Source: Ctenosaura bakeri
Taxonomy: Eukaryota; Chordata; Lepidosauria; Squamata; Iguanidae
Length of the DNA stretch: 64,000 nt
Assembly: GCA_948474755.1 (NCBI GenBank)
Contig: CAOLHI010000249.1
Span: forward strand, 310,001-374,000
Direction of reading: 5' to 3'
The position numbers were made by a program, and so were the translations under genes. Position 1 is the stretch's first letter; every line of letters starts with the position of its first letter. The notes under the pieces are model-generated. The model searched no databases. It was given only the letters and a program-made list of their open reading frames with translations, and was not told the DNA's origin. Shown one piece after another: positions 44,721-53,989 of the stretch.

Positions 44721-44889
44721 TCAGTTCTTGGCCTTGGAGCTGGAGCTTCTAATTGGAGTGTGGAGACTCATTGGGGTTTTTCAGTCTTCAAGAAATCCCT
44801 GTTACATCACTTCCCATAAGCCTTTGGGTCATCAGTCATTTCCTAATTTTCAAATAGTGCAATCTCATGTTTAGTTTTTCATGCTAAAA

Positions 44890-45640
44890 ATCGTGAACTG
44901 AAACACTCCATCTGATCATGTATGTCAATAATTCATACACCAAAGGCAGAGGAGATAAACTTGTCTTGTTCCTCTCTCCAAACAATAGTAACAACAGGAA
45001 CTTGTTTTGGGGATAGGGTCTGGTATCTTAGATAGCTCCTTAGACAGTGGTGAAAAGAAGAATTCCAGAGTGGGTTCACCATGCTCTTGAAATAGAAGCC
45101 ACCAGTTGCCTCTGCATTGGTGACTACTATGTGATTTACAAGACACATAACAGCATTTGAATAACTCCATGGGGAAAATAAAGCTTCAAAATAACAGAAA
45201 CTGCCAACAGATGCCTTTTCTGCATTGAGGGAAATAGATGCAGCTTGGGCATTTCTTTTGCTATTTACAGCCATCAGACTTCTTACTAGCCTTAAATGAT
45301 CTCACACATGTCATTGGCAGGCAAACTTCATTTGATTGGGGAGAACTAATGTTGTCCCCACATCCTGAGTAGATAAAATTTGTGTTAGAATTTGGAAATC
45401 TACATTGATGAAAGGGATTAGGCTGTAATTTACACCACTCCTAAGACCTTTACCCATTTAGGAATAACAGAAAAGCAAGCTCAGTATCGTGAAGATGAAA
45501 GAGTTCCCATGAAAGATGAAAGTGCTCTAATGAATAGACTAGCACTGCAATGATACATGGCCATTTCTTATAGATGAACTGTAGCGCACAGTTGGAAGGA
45601 TGGAAAATATCTGCAGAAAGGGAAATGCTTTTCCCCAAGA
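44890..45640 (-). pseudogene. Decayed L1/Tx1-like reverse transcriptase relic
   Basis: In minus-strand translation the ordered pieces of a non-LTR RT are visible: a 'YSLIPFINVDFQILTQILS' block near 45400 (the usual SYRPISLLNVDYKILAKIL-like region), then 'RLVRSLMAVNSKRNAQAASI' and 'SISLNAEKASVGSF' near 45200-45270 (the L-D-A-E-K-A-F-D region, with the first catalytic Asp replaced by Asn), and 'LERGTRQVYLLCLW' near 44960 (the R-G-x-R-Q-G-C-P-L-S-P region). Several frame changes and stops interrupt it. It is much older than the L1 at 46262 and has no visible ends. An alternative is another L1-superfamily clade. Confidence 0.6.
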
Positions 45641-45649
45641 GCATCTCTA

Positions 45650-46244
45650 CATGAAGCTGAAAGGCATATAGAACCTCAGTTCAGGTTCAAAGCCAGGGAC
45701 CTACATGCCACAGGAATCAAATACAGTGTACTCATATGTAGTCTTAAGACTAGGGGAGACTCCTGCTTGGTAGTGTGGAGTATAAAGGAGCTCAGATAGC
45801 AAATACCTCTCAGTGACCCTTGGAGAGATTATACACAGTGTTGGCATAGATGAACCAGTGGTATGAGTTTTAATAAAATAACTTAATGTGTCCATTCATA
45901 TTAACTGCAATATACATTTAATAGGGGAATACTTTTTTTTTTTGCTAGTCTTTTGCTAGTAAGCTTCCCAGAAGTTCCTTGCTGGCTAATGCTGGGTGGG
46001 AGGGGAGACATTGGACTACACAGAGCTCTTGTCCAATCCAATCCAGAAGCACATTTATTCTTACATCTTTCTGAACTTTGTGGAAATAGAAACATGAGAA
46101 GGTACCGATAGCCTGTCTGGTTCAGTACTTCATACACTGATTAGCAGTGGCCAGGGCTGGAAAGAGCTGGTGTGTTGGACTCTATCTCCCAGGATGCCTT
46201 TAGCTAGCAATTTTTCCAAGCTGAAGTTCCAAGCAGAACTGGCT
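45650..46244. other. No recognised gene
   Basis: Unique-looking spacer between the old RT relic and the young L1. Confidence 0.4.
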
Positions 46245-46264
46245 GAAATGCAGGGCGAGGGCAG

Positions 46265-46543
46265 GAATGCCCATTATCACCATTATTATTTATAGCTGTT
46301 TTAGAGGTATTACTGCTGGTAATAAATGAAGATCCACAAATAAAAGGATTAAAACAAAAAGGAAGGAGATAAAGTACATAACTTTTGCAGATGATGTAAT
46401 AATATTTCTTAAGGAACCACAAGATTCAATATAGAGGTTGAAGGAAATCCTGCAAAAATGTGGACAAATAGCAGGATATAACATAAATAAAGAAAAAATG
46501 AAGATGATGACATTAAATATATTAAAAAAAACCCCAAGAAAAT
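46265..46543 (+). pseudogene. L1 ORF2, RT catalytic region, frameshifted
   Basis: This is the part of ORF2 upstream of the long open frame. C-P-L-S-P-L-L-F is in the same frame as the 495-codon frame. The catalytic block F-A-D-D (46384-46395; FADD is the L1 version of the YxDD active site) is one base out of register, and a TAG follows it near 46431. A second shift in the A/C-rich run near 46527-46536 restores the original frame. Both shifts lie in or near A-runs, typical of replication or reverse-transcription slippage. Confidence 0.85.
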
Positions 46544-48031
46544 TTGGAAAAGAGATCAAGATATCAAATAGTAAAGAAAATAAAATATTTTGGAATAAAT
46601 ATAACAACTAAAAATCAAGAATTATTTGATAATAATTACGAGAAGACATGGAAGGAGATTCAAAGCGAAATGGAAAAATGGACAAATATGAATTTATCTC
46701 TATTAGGAAGAATAAATGCTTTTAAAATGTCCCTATTGCCTAAGCTAATGTTCTTGTTCCAAAATTTGCCAATAATAGGAGAAGAAAAGATCTTTAAAGA
46801 ATGGGAAAAAAGGCTACGGAAGTTTATCTGGCAGGGCAAGAAACCAAGAATAAGAATTAAAACATTACAAGATGAAAAGGAGAGAGGAGGTTTTGATGTG
46901 CCATCGCTAAAAATATATTATCAAGCATGCTGCTTAGAAATAATTAAAGATTGGATTCAAGTAGAGAACACAACAATAAAAGAAGTTGAAGGGACAGAAA
47001 ATAGATTTGGTTGGCACGGATACTTATGCTATGATAAAGTAAAGGTGAATAAAGACTTTAATAGTCATTGTATCTGGAAGTCTCTATTGAAAGTGTGGAT
47101 ACAAATAAAACACAAATTTTATAGAGGACTTCCAATGTGGACCTCACCCCAAGAAGCATTTAATATTGCTCCAACAAAGCAGGGAAAATTATTGACGTAT
47201 CAAGAGCTATTGAAAAAGGATGGTACAAAGTTAAAAATGAGTACAGAAGAGGAATTAAAAGAACAAGGCCATGAAATTAACTGGTTCCCATGGAGACAAA
47301 TAAAAGAGAGATTTAAAATGGATAAAAAATTATATGGGTTTGAAAAAAATGAAAACGAACTGGATGTATTGATGAAAGGGGACCAGAAAAAGAGAATTTC
47401 CAGATTTTACAAAATATTGCTACAAAGAGAGATGGAACTAGAAACTGTTATAAATAACATGGTTCAATGGGCTCAAAATATAGGACATCCAATTGAGTTG
47501 GATACATGGATGAGAGCATGGAAGACAGACGTAAAATTTACACCAAGTTTGAATTTAAGAGAATATTTTTATAAAATGTTATATAGATGGTACATGATGC
47601 CTGTAAAACTGAAAAAAATAGCAAGAAATGGGAATGGAAAATGTTGGAAATGTGATGAGAAGGAGGGATCTTTTTTTCATATGTGGTGGACCTGCAAAAT
47701 AGCAAAAAAGTTTTGGAAAGAAATACATGATGAAATTCAAAGAATGTATGGTTTTAACTTTGAAATGAAGCCAGAACTTTATTTGTTGAATATATTAGGG
47801 CAACAAAGAGAAATAAGATCTCATCAAAAGACATTGTTATATATAATAACTGCAGCAAGATTGACTTATGCTCAACATTGGAAAGAAGGAAAATATATTG
47901 ATATAAGAGAATGGAAATTCAGAGTCCTGGATATGGTAGCGACAGAAAAGCTAACTTTTTCACTTAAAAATAAGCCAATCCAGGGCTTTGAAAGAGAATG
48001 GCGAGAGGTATTGAATTGGATAAAAGAATGA
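46544..48031 (+). CDS. L1 ORF2 C-terminal half (open frame of a truncated LINE)
   Basis: A 495-codon open frame encoding the part of L1 ORF2p downstream of the RT catalytic site: thumb-like region (motif S-L-L-G-R-I-N-A-F-K-M at about residues 51-61, and F-I-W-Q-G-K about 93-98), the long C-terminal domain, and the cysteine-histidine motif C-x2-C-x8-H-x4-C (Cys367, Cys370, His379, Cys384) that binds RNA in L1 ORF2 proteins. It ends at TGA followed by a 3' UTR. The annotated Met is not a biological start: it simply follows a frameshift, and the true ORF2 start lies in the missing 5' part. There is no promoter, so expression would need a neighbouring promoter. The frame is intact because the insertion is young, not because of host selection. 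Lysine and isoleucine are abundant, consistent with A-rich L1 coding strands. Confidence 0.9.
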   Translation: MEKRSRYQIVKKIKYFGINITTKNQELFDNNYEKTWKEIQSEMEKWTNMNLSLLGRINAFKMSLLPKLMFLFQNLPIIGEEKIFKEWEKRLRKFIWQGKKPRIRIKTLQDEKERGGFDVPSLKIYYQACCLEIIKDWIQVENTTIKEVEGTENRFGWHGYLCYDKVKVNKDFNSHCIWKSLLKVWIQIKHKFYRGLPMWTSPQEAFNIAPTKQGKLLTYQELLKKDGTKLKMSTEEELKEQGHEINWFPWRQIKERFKMDKKLYGFEKNENELDVLMKGDQKKRISRFYKILLQREMELETVINNMVQWAQNIGHPIELDTWMRAWKTDVKFTPSLNLREYFYKMLYRWYMMPVKLKKIARNGNGKCWKCDEKEGSFFHMWWTCKIAKKFWKEIHDEIQRMYGFNFEMKPELYLLNILGQQREIRSHQKTLLYIITAARLTYAQHWKEGKYIDIREWKFRVLDMVATEKLTFSLKNKPIQGFEREWREVLNWIKE

Positions 48032-48314
48032 AATAGGGGGAAAGAAAGAAAGGCTGTGAGAAAGGAGGAAGACAAAATGAGGTGTTAAAAGATAAAATGT
48101 AAATAGTTACATATAAGCTAAAAGTAATAGTATACGATTGTTATAAAATAGAGATAATGTATGGAATGGAATGTTTATATGGAATGGAATGTTAAACTCA
48201 GATTCAACTGGGAAAATTGATGTCTGGAAGCAGGGAGGGGTTTTTATTTTTTTTTTCATTAAAATTTTTAATAAAAATTAAGTTAAAAAAAAAGAAAGAA
48301 ATGCAGGGCGAGGG

Positions 48315-49560
48315 GAATTTTTTTTACATTTCCCAAGGAATTTTTTTTTTACACCTCCTGAAACTGGCAACAGAAGAAAGTACATCTTATATTGGAAATT
48401 ATACGCTTTCAAGGCTTGTGATGCATTTCACTCAGGGAAAAAAATGTGCACAAGTCTATGTATATATAGATTTCTATTTGGAGAAATATATATATGTATA
48501 TATCTATATATGAAAAATGCACTTGAACACATTGTAACCAATGGGGAGAATGCTAAAAGTGTCCTGTAATCCTGATTGGAATAGGAATGGAACAAGATGC
48601 TGGTAGGATTCTGAGAAATGTGACAAAACCAAAACTGTCAGGTTTTCTTATCCCTATTCTCCAGGGATTTGGGTAGGAGGACTCATTAGACCTGTGTGAA
48701 GATGTCAAGAATCAAATGTGTGATCTTTTGGATACAAATCATGTGCTTTGCCACTGAGCTAGGCCCTTCCCATACAGTGGGGAAAGGATGCTGATGCTGT
48801 AAGTTGCTGGATTTTCCACATATCTTATTGAACTAGGATAAAGACAACAGAAGTGGAACATTTTGACAAGTAGAACTTTCCAAGCTGTGAATGTTTTGTT
48901 TATTAATTTTATCTGGGAAAGCTCTTCACTTTACATGCAGCTCAAAGCAAGCCATGATTGTGTTTTCACAGACCAGCTAGTGTGAAATTGGGGTCCTTGG
49001 CAGGTGTCTGAACAGTGAGCAAAACCACTCAGTCCTTTTGCTAGCAAACAACTGCAAATTTTATGAAGTGCTCGAAAAAAAAATGAAAGAAATCCTCGCA
49101 GTCTCACTGTATGATTTTGAAGCTTTTAGCAGTTTCTGAAGAAAATAGCACTCATGGTCTCTTGATATTGCCTAATGTCGAGCGTTCAGTTTCCTTCTCA
49201 GTTTTGCTGGGCAATATTTCTTGAGATGTGTGATCCTTCAAGCCTAATTTTGAAGTGTCTCATTAGAAAACAGCAATGCAATTCTCACTTTACATTCAAT
49301 GACCTAGAGCACCATTCCACAATTGGGAGCTCTCTAGATTTGTTGGAATAAAATGGGAAAGGGCATCCTAGACTAAATAGCAACCAAATGATGAGCACTT
49401 CTGATGCCTCCTCTATCTGTTCAACTTCTGAATGTCTTATTGGGTGACACTGACTTCCAGCATCAAGCATGTCTGTAAACTCATGTTATTTGCGGGTATA
49501 TCTTTTCACACACATTTCTGATCACAATCACTTGCATGCATAGCTTTGTTGAATAAACAA
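48315..49560. other. No recognised gene; alternating TA tract
   Basis: An ATATATGTATATATCTATAT tract lies at about 48486-48512. Otherwise no repeat or exon recognised. Confidence 0.4.
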
Positions 49561-49565
49561 TGGTA

Positions 49566-49735
49566 TTGGGTACCATCATAATATCACACCCAGTCTTATT
49601 TGATTGTGGATGCTAAGCAGGGTCAGGCTTGATTAGTACTTAGATGGGAGATCACCAAGGGTCCTGCTCAGAGTTTACAATACTAGGCTAGATGGACCAA
49701 TAATTTGTCTCAGTATAAAGCAGGTAGCTTACTTG
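49566..49735 (+). mobile_element. 5S rRNA-derived SINE
   Basis: The block ATGCTAAGCAGGGTCAGGCT, followed by TGATTAGTACTTAGATGGGA and GATCACC, is plainly a vertebrate 5S rRNA internal promoter region (A box, intermediate element and C box). The preceding GGTACCATCATAATATCACA matches the ACCATACCACCCTGAAC part loosely. After the 5S part comes a non-5S tail, GGCTAGATGGACCAATAATT, then GTCTCAGTATAAAGCAGGTA, shared with squamate SINE tails. This is a 5S-headed SINE, not a functional 5S gene: the 3' part is replaced and the head has many changes. Confidence 0.85.
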
Positions 49736-49739
49736 GTCC

Positions 49740-49943
49740 CTATGTTGTGGGCAAACAATACTAATAATACTAATATTAACATAAACTGAACATGACTGCA
49801 GTTGTGTTCATGAAAGCCAGAGCTAACAGTTTGAAGGAAGACTTGGAGCATGGATTTTAAGAATTAAAATGTAATGACATGCTGAAACCATCCATAAGTG
49901 AGAATCATCCCACCACTGTTCAGTTATAGATGGCTTCAGCATG
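49740..49943. other. No recognised feature
   Basis: Short AT-rich spacer with an AATAATACTAAT run. Confidence 0.4.
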
Positions 49944-50163
49944 CCGTTGTTGTTGTTGTTGTTGTTGCTGCTGCTGCTGCTGTATGCCTTCAGGTCATTT
50001 CTGACTTATGGTGGCCTGAAGGTGAAATCAGAGTTTCTGGGGCTGAGAGTATGTCACATGCCAAAGGTCGCCCCGTAGGTTTCCATGGCTGAGTGGGGAA
50101 TTGAACCCTGATCTCCAGGATCATGGTCCAATAGTCAAACCATGATGCCACACTGGCTCTTAT
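49944..50163 (-). mobile_element. Sauria SINE (reversed) with expanded tail
   Basis: Plus strand begins GTTGTTGTTGTTGTTGTTGC and then CTG units, which is the SINE's AAC-type tail read backwards, expanded and partly mutated to CAG. It continues TGCCTTCAGGTCATTTCTGA, GTTTCCATGGCTGAGTGGGG, TTGAACCCTGATCTCCAGGA, and ends in ATGCCACACTGGCTCT (head). Confidence 0.88.
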
Positions 50164-50352
50164 CATAATGACATAATATTAATTCTTCTTTCCAAGCTTT
50201 GATAGGTGATATTGAGAGGATAGTTTGATAGATGCACAAGCCCAGCACCTCATCAGATTGCCACTGTTGCCTAGCCCTAAATCCAACCCTGAGGATCTCC
50301 ACTAACTCGCAAGGTCCCCTTGTTATTAATTCTGTCCCACTACTGTGAAGAG

Positions 50353-50573
50353 AGGTCCTTTCACACTATACACTTATAGTGCTATATTCTGCTTTAACTG
50401 TCAGGGCTGCATCCTACCAACTCCCTGGGGTTTGCAGTTGGGTGAGACACTAGAGCGCTCTGTCTGTGAATTCTAAATACCCACCCTAATCTACACATCC
50501 CAGGATCCCATATGGTGGAGCCATGGCATTTAAGTGCAAACATTGTGCTATAATTGCGTAGTGTGAAAGCCCT
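50353..50573. mobile_element. Diverged relative of the 200-bp palindromic MITE family
   Basis: Starts AGGTCCTTTCACACTATACA and ends GCGTAGTGTGAAAGCCCT, with family words TTATAGTGCTATATTCTGCT, CCTGGGGTTTGCAGTTGGGT and GAATTCTAAATACCCACCCT. The flanks are GAG on both sides. It differs at many positions from the other copies and probably represents an older subfamily. Confidence 0.65.
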
Positions 50574-50579
50574 GAGATG

Positions 50580-51059
50580 TTTAGAATCACCATTCTCACC
50601 TAACAGATGTGTACATCTGAACTCTTTGTGCTGTCCTCTGCATTCTTGGAGGGAATTCTTCCTCAAATGTTTCTTCTAAGCAATAATGTCAATGCTCATC
50701 TTAAAGTTACACTTTAGAATTCATTCAGTGTTAAATTTGGCTTCAGGTATTATCAACTCTGTACTGTGGGGGTGAGGAAGCACTTCACCAATGCTGAATT
50801 CCCAGCAGTGCTGAGAGGCAGGCTGAGTGACAGGCAGATCACATTCACAATATGGTTTGATTAACCTTCTGATAATATAATGAAGGCTCTTGGTTTCACT
50901 GGTGTGAATATTTTACCCACTGATGCAAGTTGCAACTCTTGTCGTGTTTATATTTTCTGTGTTCATTTCATGACACAATGGCCAAGCTCCTTGTGATGAA
51001 CCCCTCTGAATTTAGCTAGATTATAGAGATGTAATTTTTTACTAATTTCATTTTACAAT
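50580..51059. other. No recognised feature
   Basis: Unique-looking DNA between the MITE and the Ngaro-like element. Confidence 0.4.
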
Positions 51060-51589
51060 GAAACACGTTAGTGATGGCTGACCAGCCCACAAAATAATGA
51101 GGCCACACATAAGAGCTTGGATTGAGGCATGAGACACTTTATTTAAACTATCCTTATTTGGGAATATCTCCTGAGATGTGCAGTGAGGGGGGGGAATCAA
51201 CCTAGTGTGGGAGCAGCTGAGGCAAGTGTTCTCTCCCAGACCTCCTCCCCAGCTTCCCTCAGGCAAATACCTAAGCCCCAAGGATAAATTCAATTGCTGG
51301 GTTGCTCCAAGACCAAGCTGTTACTGGAAGGTCAACCAGAGGATCCAGTTCCTAGGTTACAGGACACTAAAATGAGGACTGAACCCTCTGGATAGCCTCA
51401 AGGAGAACCGCTTTCCCCACCCCTACTGGTCAAATGATCAATAAGGACAGGTCCAGAGACCTATCTTTCATTAAAGGTTAGCCATAGGTGTTCACCAGAC
51501 TCATACTTTCTCCCACTAGTAACTGCAACCAGTAAGAACAAGTATTGGTTTAGTCTTATGCCCCTTTAATCTGGTCAAAAAGGCCCTCA

Positions 51590-52010
51590 CACTCTATTGC
51601 ACATCTCTAAGGAATATCTGTTTCCCCTCTTTCGACAGCTGAATACCATCTGCTCTGTAGAGCTCAGGCCTTTGGTAAATAATTTGGCGGTGAGGCAGAA
51701 AGTGATCCAGACCCTTGGCCTTGGCATTTCAGATTTTGCCTATTGATCTTCTTCCTGGCTGCATCAATACATTGGGGATCCCTTTTGCCTGACTGTACTC
51801 ACTAAGGCAAAATGGCTACCATATTATGCTAACCCAGGCCATAATGACTGTGCCTGAAGGGATTAGGGCTTGCCCTCCAACAAACCTAGGTCATTATACT
51901 CAGGTGAATGAGCAGGATATATGGCAGAGGTCCATGGTGCTCCCTGAACAACTCTGGCAGAAGGCCATATCAACTGGAAGGTTCCAAAGAACACAGTAAA
52001 GGAAGAAGCA
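51590..52010 (-). pseudogene. SGNH-hydrolase-like remnant of the Ngaro element
   Basis: Minus-strand 'VVQGAPWTSAIYPAHSPEYN' then 'DLG' (about 51885-51955) matches the G-x-N-D block of the SGNH family (here E-Y-N-D), 'AARKKINRQ' near 51755 is the usual A-R-R-K-x-N-R helix, and 'LYRADGIQLSKEGKQIFLRD' (about 51605-51665) matches the C-terminal D-x-V-H-L block, in which the catalytic His is replaced by Gln (D-G-I-Q-L). Stops and frame changes interrupt it. SGNH hydrolases are a known accessory domain of some Ngaro elements; their role there is not established. Confidence 0.65.
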
Positions 52011-52249
52011 TGGAATGGCACTAATGAAACAACAATAACCCTACCTATCTCACCCTTCCAAGACTCCAGGGTTCTGTTGGCATTGGGCCTGGCTTAGCAA
52101 CTGCATCTGCTGCCAACTGCCTGAAACATTACCTCTCATGCAGGAGAGAACATTGCCTAAGCCATTGTCTACACCTGCCACATGCAATGCTGTACATAGG
52201 GTACTGTGTCTTAAACACTGAAGGTGAGTTGCCTAACCAACATCATAAC

Positions 52250-52800
52250 CTATCTGATTAGAATGTAAGTGAATTAATAATTTGGACTGCGGCCATGTTA
52301 TCACACCAGAAATGAACCATGGAGTTGGCTTACTGTGAGGTCCAAATCTTTATTGCCACTAAAATGGGAAGAAACTCTAAAGAAGTAAAGTCAACTGTGG
52401 CCTCATATTTAACCCAATCCCTGGGCCACTGTTGTGCACACTGGTGGCCCCTGAAATAAACTCCAAAGCCCGAGGAGCCTGCAGCATCCAAGGAAAGTGT
52501 TTCATTTATTTATTGTATTTATATGCCACCTTTTTACCTGAAGTAGGACCCAAACCTGAGCTTCACCTCCTCCCTCTAGAAGGACACTCTGTTGAATCCC
52601 TCTAAAAATTCCTACCACAAACACCGCTCCTCACAGACTCCTTGTGTGATCCTGATTCTGTGGTGAGGCTTCTACATTCAATACATGGCATCACAAGGAT
52701 GCTGAAGGAAATGCTACAAAGGATGCTATTAGCATCATGACTCTAAAGCAAAGTTCAGATGGCCAATTAATTCCTGAAATTCCTTCAGCATGGCCTTCTT
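52250..52800 (-). pseudogene. Ngaro/DIRS-type RNase H region with inserted LINE tail
   Basis: Downstream of the RT, 'AMLKEFQELIGHLNFA' (about 52745-52795) is the connection region. 'LDAAGSSGFGVYFRGHQCAQ' then 'QWPRDW' (about 52405-52480), 'EATVDFTSLEFLPILVAIKI' (about 52345-52400) and 'MVHFWCDNMAAVQIINSLT' (about 52265-52325) contain the RNase H landmarks (first Asp in L-D-A-A, Glu in S-L-E-F, Asp in C-D-N). An L2-like tail (TTTATTTATTGTATTTATAT on the plus strand, 52503-52540) has been inserted just before the L-D-A-A block. Confidence 0.8.
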
Positions 52801-52829
52801 GTGCACAAGGAAGTTGGCTACCCTAACTA

Positions 52830-53590
52830 TCATGCCCTGCTATTTTTCTCCCTACGCGGCTGGTTCATCATATCTATCTCAATACCAAGAAAAACCAATT
52901 GGTGGGAAGGGCCCTCTGTCTTTTCTTGTGCTGGGGGAACATCAAATTCCTGCATAAACAACCCAAATTCATTGAGTAACGATACACACTGGCTGATGCC
53001 AAACTCCCCTATGGAAAGGAAGTCATCAAGGCAATCAGCCACTCTATGTGTGCCTGTCTTAAACTTAATAGATCATTCCAGAAAAGTATGGAATGTCTCA
53101 AAAGTGTTGCATGATACCGCACACCCAATAGCCAGGGCTTGATCCATGTAAAACATACCATCAAAAGAGCAGCCCAGTAGGTCAAAATCATCAGGCTGGA
53201 CAGGCAACAGGTAAAATGCTGACTGGAAGTGGCACTTCACCAGCTCCACTTCTACCCCGTGCCTCCTAACCTCTATTACAGCAGTATTGAAGGATGTATA
53301 TTGACTATACACCAGTCATATGGAATGGCATCATTAACAGATTTGCCTTTGGGGTAAGAGAGGTGACGAATTATTTTATAATCCCCAGGGACCTTCCTGG
53401 GAACCACTCCTGGTGGGGAAACTCACAGATTGGGTAGAAGAGTAGGGCCCAGTGATCTTCCCTTCAGCCTCCTCCTTCACTATCTTCTCTCCATCTTCTA
53501 AACTAAACACAGATTTCAAGTTTCTAGCCATACAGGGGTAACAGTGATGCTGATATGGAATTTTGAAGCCAAACTGGAAATCTAAGGTAG
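52830..53590 (-). pseudogene. Ngaro/DIRS-type reverse transcriptase, frameshifted
   Basis: Minus-strand order: 'GFKIPYQ' (about 53560), 'ARNLKSVFSLEDGEKIVKEE' (53460-53530), 'VPRKVPGDYKIIRHLSYPKG' then 'KSVNDAIPYD' (53315-53405), 'LVKCHFQSAFYLLPVQPDDF' then 'DLLG' (53180-53255), 'FYMDQALAIGCAVSCNTFE' (53100-53165), 'CLDDFLSIGEFG' (about 52998-53033, the YxDD-type catalytic Asp pair conserved as LDD), and 'EKTEGPSHQLVFLGIEID' (about 52860-52915). The order and wording are those of DIRS-order RTs. At least three frame changes are needed (near 53445, 53313 and 53050). The first catalytic Asp region reads K-C-H-F-Q-S-A-F where families have K-x-D-x-K-S-A-F, so the Asp is lost. Confidence 0.85.
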
Positions 53591-53659
53591 CCTACTGCTG
53601 TTTGGTGTTTGCTGTTTGGCAAGCTCATTAACACTGGAGCTTCCCAACTGATCCCTTGA

Positions 53660-53850
53660 TTATGACCTGGCCGTGCCCTGGGGCTCCATCTAACCTGCTT
53701 TTTCATGTGTCCAGTGAGTCCTCTTTGCCGGCATGGCTTTTCAATTAGAATGGTGTATAATTTATATTTTATGTTAATTAAATAATATCCATTGCCAATC
53801 ATATGTTGGAGTGGGGCTGTACAGCATGGTACAGCTTGAAGCAAAGGACA
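53660..53850. other. Unassigned flank of the Ngaro element
   Basis: May contain a further upstream part of the element on the minus strand (the 131-codon frame at 53524-53919 crosses the boundary) but no conserved block is visible. Confidence 0.35.
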
Positions 53851-53859
53851 AGATGAGTG

Positions 53860-53985
53860 CCACTTTCTTCCTGTTTCTAAGGAATTATTTTTGACTGTTT
53901 TAATTTTTGTGTTTAACATTTTAAATGTTTTATTTGTGGTATATTGCTTTGGGGACCTTGGGTGGAAGGTGATGATATTTTATAT
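53860..53985 (+). mobile_element. L2-like LINE 3' tail fragment
   Basis: TTTTTGACTGTTTTAATTTT, then GTGGTATATTGCTTTGGGGA and CCTTGGGTGGAAGGTGATGA correspond to the tail GTAAGCCGCTTTGGG...GGGTGG(A)AAGGCGGG of squamate LINEs. Confidence 0.5.
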
Positions 53986-53989
53986 GTTT

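Larger units (their letters stand above)
46262..48297 (+). mobile_element. 5'-truncated L1 LINE with perfect 17-bp target duplication
   Basis: The element is bounded by the exact duplication GAAATGCAGGGCGAGGG (46245-46261 and 48298-48314). It starts inside the ORF2 reverse-transcriptase domain at the C-P-L-S-P-L-L-F motif (46265-46291), runs through the rest of ORF2, a 3' UTR with a small TATGGAATGGAATGTT duplication (about 48163-48193), an AATAAAAATTAAG signal region, and a short A-rich tail. The perfect duplication indicates a recent insertion by target-primed reverse transcription. Truncation within the RT domain makes it unable to move on its own. Confidence 0.93.
51060..53650 (-). mobile_element. 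Broken Ngaro-like (DIRS-order) retrotransposon
   Basis: All recognisable coding blocks are on the minus strand and collinear: RT, then RNase H, then an SGNH-hydrolase-like remnant, then a 3' non-coding part with TTTAAATAAAGTGTCTCATG (51125-51150). DIRS-order elements use a tyrosine recombinase instead of an integrase, and some Ngaro members also encode an SGNH hydrolase. Here the recombinase domain could not be found: only about 60 nt separate the RNase H end from the hydrolase start. Termini and split repeats were not located, so the limits are approximate. Multiple frameshifts and stops show it is dead. Confidence 0.78.

Noticed and set aside
46544..48031. Host protein-coding gene
   Set aside because: The frame is bounded by a perfect 17-bp L1 target duplication, contains L1 ORF2 motifs and lacks a proper start.
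49566..49735. Functional 5S rRNA gene
   Set aside because: The 5' part is heavily altered, the 3' third is replaced by a SINE tail, and there is no terminal T-run at the expected place.
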